From positions 248,001 through 312,000 of the forward strand of contig JBAMDO010000181.1 in assembly GCA_037074765.1 (NCBI GenBank): a stretch of DNA of 64,000 nucleotides, read 5' to 3'. Made by a program: the position numbers and the translations under genes. Positions 59,770-64,000 of the stretch are shown one piece after another; position 1 is the first letter of the stretch, and each line of letters begins with the position of its first letter. Below the pieces are notes generated by a model that worked only from the letters and a program-made list of their open reading frames with translations, ran no database searches and was not told the origin of the DNA. This DNA comes from Mansonella perstans. Its lineage: Eukaryota; Nematoda; Chromadorea; Rhabditida; Onchocercidae.

Positions 59770-60993
59770 CGTTACAAGATGACATCCTTTCTAGCTGTAG
59801 CAAAGCAAGTTCAAACTTTTATCTGAAAACCCCACAATTTTCGTACTAAGCTATTTACTCAGATCATCTGAACTTTGCTATATATCCTATACAATTATGG
59901 TTATTTACTGATACAGCTATTCTATAAGAGCTAAGAAATTACTGATAGTGAAACCATAAATTCCTCGCATATACTGATCACTTTATTCCCATTAATCGAA
60001 TCATCACTAAACAGGAGAACCGATGACGTGACTATCGAAACAACGCAGTGTTATCTGAACTTTCTAGTAACTTCTCAGAAATCTCATGTACCTTCTACTT
60101 AGCCGATGCCAAGTAAAAAGACATTACATGATTCAATAGCTGGCCAATTTGTCAACGCAATCATCATCAAACAGATCCACATTGTTGCAAGAATACTTCA
60201 GCACTGTTGCAAAAGAAATCTAAAAAATCACAATCAAAATGTTCAATTTTATATCAAAAATAGATGGAATGGTATTTGTTAATTTCCGACTGACAATTGA
60301 AATTCCAAATAAAAAATGATCGATTATATGAAAAAAAGGAAAAAGACCTTACACACCGACGGGACGAATAGGCACTTATATATCTGTCACAACAGGTGCC
60401 AAATGTCACTCAATGATTACTGTGTGAAGCAAACACACAACAAACCACCGATATGAAGAAAGCAAAAAAGACACACTCACAAAAAACCATTCAAAAATCA
60501 CTACGTTGCTTTTTCACCTGCTTCCATAGTGCAATAACTAACATATATCATTATCGTTCTCTTTTCTGGCCTATTACCAAACCCCGCCCTGTCTGAACAA
60601 AGAAATTTTTAATTTACAAAATCCGCAATGCTAATCGTATCATTCATATTTCAATGAATCGTGCTTACAAGTTTCACATTTCAATATAAAAATTGGCGAA
60701 AAATTTTTCCAACTATTTTAATATCATAACTATAACATTTCAATATTTAATTAACCAATTCTATTACAATTGTGTAATAGAAAACATCAAAAAATAGTGA
60801 ACATATGACCAATGCTCAACCAAAAGTAACATTTGACAGTACATGAACAGTAATATAGGACAAAGCAATTTCAATTTATTCTAACTTATGTTATGTGCCC
60901 AAAAAATTACAAGAGATTGCAGATACAAAAAACAGCTCATACGACAGTGATATCTTTAAAACAAACCATCCGAACAGATTTCCAATATCTTTA
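59770..60993. other. Intergenic region between PNKP and transporter
   Basis: Presumed transporter 5' UTR and promoter plus PNKP 3' UTR (minus-strand AATAAA, TTTATT at 60875-60880). No further exon is supported. Confidence 0.6.
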
Positions 60994-63436
60994 TCAATAA
61001 TCACATAAATACATCCGATAAATCGCTTCATGTTCTCGATTATCAAACTTCGGTACAAAATTCACTTTTACAATTGATGAAAATCCTTCCAATAATTTTG
61101 GCTCCTCAAACATATCATAAATGACAGACTATTTTGAATTCTATAGAATAAATTTCTACTTTCACTTAATATGCTAAAATCCACACTAATCCTTTTCACT
61201 GACTGAAATTTACAGTTAGGAACTAAAAGCGTACTTCGAACTTTTTTTTGTAACCATTAAGTACCATTCGACCAATTTCAGTATGTTTTTCGTCGGTATC
61301 GACGATAACACGATATTTGCAATTATGTGCTGCTTGCTCTAATGTACAGTTAAATAAAAAGCACCGCGAATCAGCCCCAAATGATTTAGCAAGATTGATG
61401 TATCGTTTCCTGAAGTTCAACAAAATAATACAAAAGGTAGCATGGAACAGAGATCGCACACGGAACAGAGATACAGACAATACATATAACATAGGATTAT
61501 AAAGTTATAGATTTTCTTAAAACATTTTCTTAAAACGTAATAAAACACATTACTTCTAAAGTTCTTTAATTTATTCCGATTCTACTCACCGCCTACACAG
61601 ATTTTACGAAATCAAATAAACTTCACGAATGTACCTATCACAAGAGTGTCTAAGATCAAAATTTTTTAAAATGATTCCATCCATCAGTAGTTCTTGATGA
61701 TTTTGCGAAACTACCGCAAAGTGAGAATAAACCAGAAAAGGGAACAACTATAAGCAATAAAACCTCGATCCTGAGTCCGCATTAGTATTGTCAATAATAA
61801 CGCTTTGCTGTCGCTTTAAAAGAATTTTTGCATTTTCGACACATTTCTGCCATGTTTTCAATGTGTCCCGATTCACTATACCATATCCATGTTCGGCAGC
61901 TAATTTCTGAGCAAGACTACTTTTACCACATCCGGGATAGCCAACGAATATGAACACTTCCAAACCATCACCTGGTATCGGAGTATTTTCTGAAACGATG
62001 TATGGGGAATTATGTCATTAAAATGAACCGGATTGCAATAGTTTCGCAAAAAATTAAAGTTTAGACTACAGCAACATTACAATGTAATTACAATCAAAAA
62101 AAAGAAAAGTGCAAGAATCAATAACAGAATAACGGAACTATCAACCACCAACACCGCTATTCGTGCAATCTAAATCATTTCCTTTGTCATCTTTCATTAA
62201 AATATCAGTGATACAAGTTCTTGTAAGTGAAAAATGTCTCACCTTAAGTGAAAAATGTAAGTGGAAAATGTCTTATCGTAATAACGCCTTAATTAAAGAA
62301 TAATCTAAAAGAGAGAAAAAGACGAACCTGGTTCAAATAAGCTAACTTTTTCATCCAACAGAGATGACGATGAAAAAGACGGTAATATGTAATCCTCAAC
62401 TTCCATCTGCTTCAAAAAAAACTGCTCTGGTGTGAAGAAATTAATACCACAATTCAAAGCAAATAAGCGGTCAGCATTTGAATGGTCTTTTTTTTCTCGA
62501 ATCTTCAAATAAATTGGATACGGAATTCGAAATTCGATATTTTTGTAAGTTGTATAGTAGCTCACTGGCATTAACTGATGAAAAATGAGCAAAATAAGTC
62601 TAACGAAATAACCTTTACTCACAATATGAGTCCAGAAATAAACCATACGTGTAACAGTTTAAAAAAAAAAAAACGTTTTTTAAAAAAAAAAAAAAAAACA
62701 AACGTTCGTCTGTATGCGACCTGCAGCGTCACCAACATAAAATGATGACTGGAGATTGACTAAAATATCTCCATTTCCATGATTTTTAAAATAATTCCAC
62801 ATACCAACATACGGCTTACGATACTTCAGTGTTCCAAGAGAAACAAATACCTTAACAAAATTTAGTATATCATAATTTTGCAAAATGTCTTCATCAGTTC
62901 TGTGATGTACCATGGTTTCTCACAATATAAAGTCTCGAAGAACTATTGGAAACAGGCATAATGCTTCACTTTCCTTTTTCAACCATTAGTGCTTAGTCTT
63001 CTGAATCAAAATGCATTCATATAATTTGATCCCTATATTCTGTCAAAACAGCATATAGATACCTGTATGGGAAGTTTGATTTGCCGGCAAACTCTTACCA
63101 CTTTTCTGCAAAAGGCATCACGATCTTGCGAGCCCGTCTATAAAAAAGGAACTAAAAAACACGCACTGAAACTACAACAAAAATCCTTACAGTGATTCTA
63201 TTTCTACATCAGTAAAGCATCATCAATTGTATTTTTCCTTTTTAAAGCATAGTTCAATGTAAAAATTTATGATGAATCACTCACTTGTATACCTCGTTGA
63301 TTTGTAAAGACCACTATTTTGAAACCTTTTCCAGCAATCTCAGCTAATGCTTGCGGAACAGATTCGCAGAAAAACTTCCAGTCATCCTCATTTTCAGGAA
63401 ATATTTTGCCTGATTTCGTCACTACCATGGTACCAT
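60994..63436 (-). CDS. PNKP: Polynucleotide kinase 3'-phosphatase (5' end missing)
   Basis: Repairs DNA break ends by removing 3'-phosphate and phosphorylating 5'-OH. Exons in phase: 63436-63285, 63137-63063, 62850-62704, 62502-62328, 61989-61764, 61409-61235 and 61104-60994; about 353 residues. The HAD phosphatase part begins just after the catalytic Asp pair with (D)[15 protein letters not shown], then [34 protein letters not shown] and [14 protein letters not shown]. The kinase part has a P-loop, [18 protein letters not shown], then [40 protein letters not shown] and [10 protein letters not shown]. The last exon encodes [16 protein letters not shown] plus a short extension. The exon with the N-terminal DxD and any N-terminal domain lies upstream of 63436 and was not found. 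The exon ending at 62704 is followed by two long poly-A runs (poly-T in sense). Confidence 0.93.
62661..62698. repeat. Paired poly-A runs in a PNKP intron
   Basis: Two A runs separated by a short CGTTTTTT spacer, immediately after the donor at 62703. They are poly-T on the sense strand of the gene. Confidence 0.9.
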
Positions 63437-64000
63437 CTCAAACAAAATACATCATCCAAAGAGATCTGACTATAAACTTTGTCGTTATAAGGAACAAAAT
63501 ATCAATCGCCTTGAATAAACCTAATTTTTTAGAATCTTTCTAAAAAATCTTGAAAAAGAAGCAAAGAATTATAATACTTCATGTAAATAATTATGACCGA
63601 GTAATGTGATCGATTAATGCCAAAATTTCGGTATCAAATCCAGTAACTGCCACCAACTATACATATATATAACTTAAGTAGTAACAAGCAAAAAAACTGG
63701 GACTGCATCTCTTTCAAAAGATCCTCGATCCCATAACATTTCGACTCAAAATCTCAATGCACTTTTTCTGTACATATCAAATATTAAGCCTTTTCATCCT
63801 TTCGATCTAAGTAAATTAAATGCTCTAAATTTAATCATTTTTGGCACTTTTTTTCCAAAAAAAAAAAAAAAGCGCTACTTCACTTTTTTTACGAAGAAAT
63901 TGGAGCAATACATTGTAATTGAATGCAGTAAAATGAAAAAGAAAATATAGTAGAATAGAAAATGAATCAAGAAAAGCAATATAATAATGCACAACTTAAA
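63437..64000. other. Upstream part of PNKP, no exon assigned
   Basis: Should contain or lead to the exon encoding the catalytic FDLD segment. A stretch at about 63625-63650 reads VAVTGFD on the minus strand but has no usable donor. A poly-A run lies near 63859-63873. Nothing firm can be called. Confidence 0.4.

Overview
This is a 64 kb, AT-rich (roughly two-thirds A+T) window of nuclear DNA from a nematode, most probably a filarial (spirurid) worm. The evidence is spliced genes with TTTTCAG-like acceptors, a nematode body-wall-type muscle myosin, a LAG-1-type CSL gene, and a decayed fragment of a bacterial family 4 uracil-DNA glycosylase inside a host intron. Such a fragment is what a past transfer from a Wolbachia-like endosymbiont would leave. 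The species cannot be named from the sequence. All gene models below were assembled by hand from reading-frame continuity, GT/AG sites and phase matching.

Layout, left to right. (1) 1-12,149, minus strand: one very large gene with several small exons (12.1-10.1 kb) leading into a long exon. That exon turns into an in-frame tandem array of a 708-bp (236-codon) unit: about 11.9 nearly identical copies, running off the left edge. Two single-base indels in the array break the frame. (2) 12,150-20,356: a gene-poor stretch, probably the upstream region of lag-1. (3) 20,357-30,352, plus strand: lag-1, the DNA-binding CSL effector of Notch signalling, with two apparent alternative N-termini, a cluster of CSL-type RTGGGAA sites and a GC-AG intron. 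(4) 31,204-34,426, minus: a secreted, cysteine-rich protein with three PAN/Apple-like domains. (5) 36,298-37,116, minus: two exons of a kish/TMEM167B protein whose intron holds the uracil-DNA glycosylase fossil; a 36-bp minisatellite follows at 37.8-38.0 kb. (6) 40,523-48,915, plus: a complete 15-exon muscle myosin heavy chain, about 1,958 codons, closest in remembered family features to UNC-54. (7) 50,716-55,182, minus: a 15-exon Tudor-domain protein. (8) 57,341-59,769, minus: a 7-exon SLC35A-type nucleotide-sugar transporter. (9) 60,994 to at least 63,436, minus: polynucleotide kinase 3'-phosphatase, with its 5' end unresolved.

The genes do not form one pathway. They are a Notch transcription factor, a contractile protein, Golgi/secretory proteins, a DNA-repair enzyme, a probable RNA-granule protein, a secreted PAN protein and a giant repetitive protein. 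No tRNA, rRNA, CRISPR array or intact transposon was recognised. The most unusual items are the 708-bp coding array, the endosymbiont-derived gene fossil in the kish intron, and the density of CSL sites around lag-1, which suggests autoregulation.
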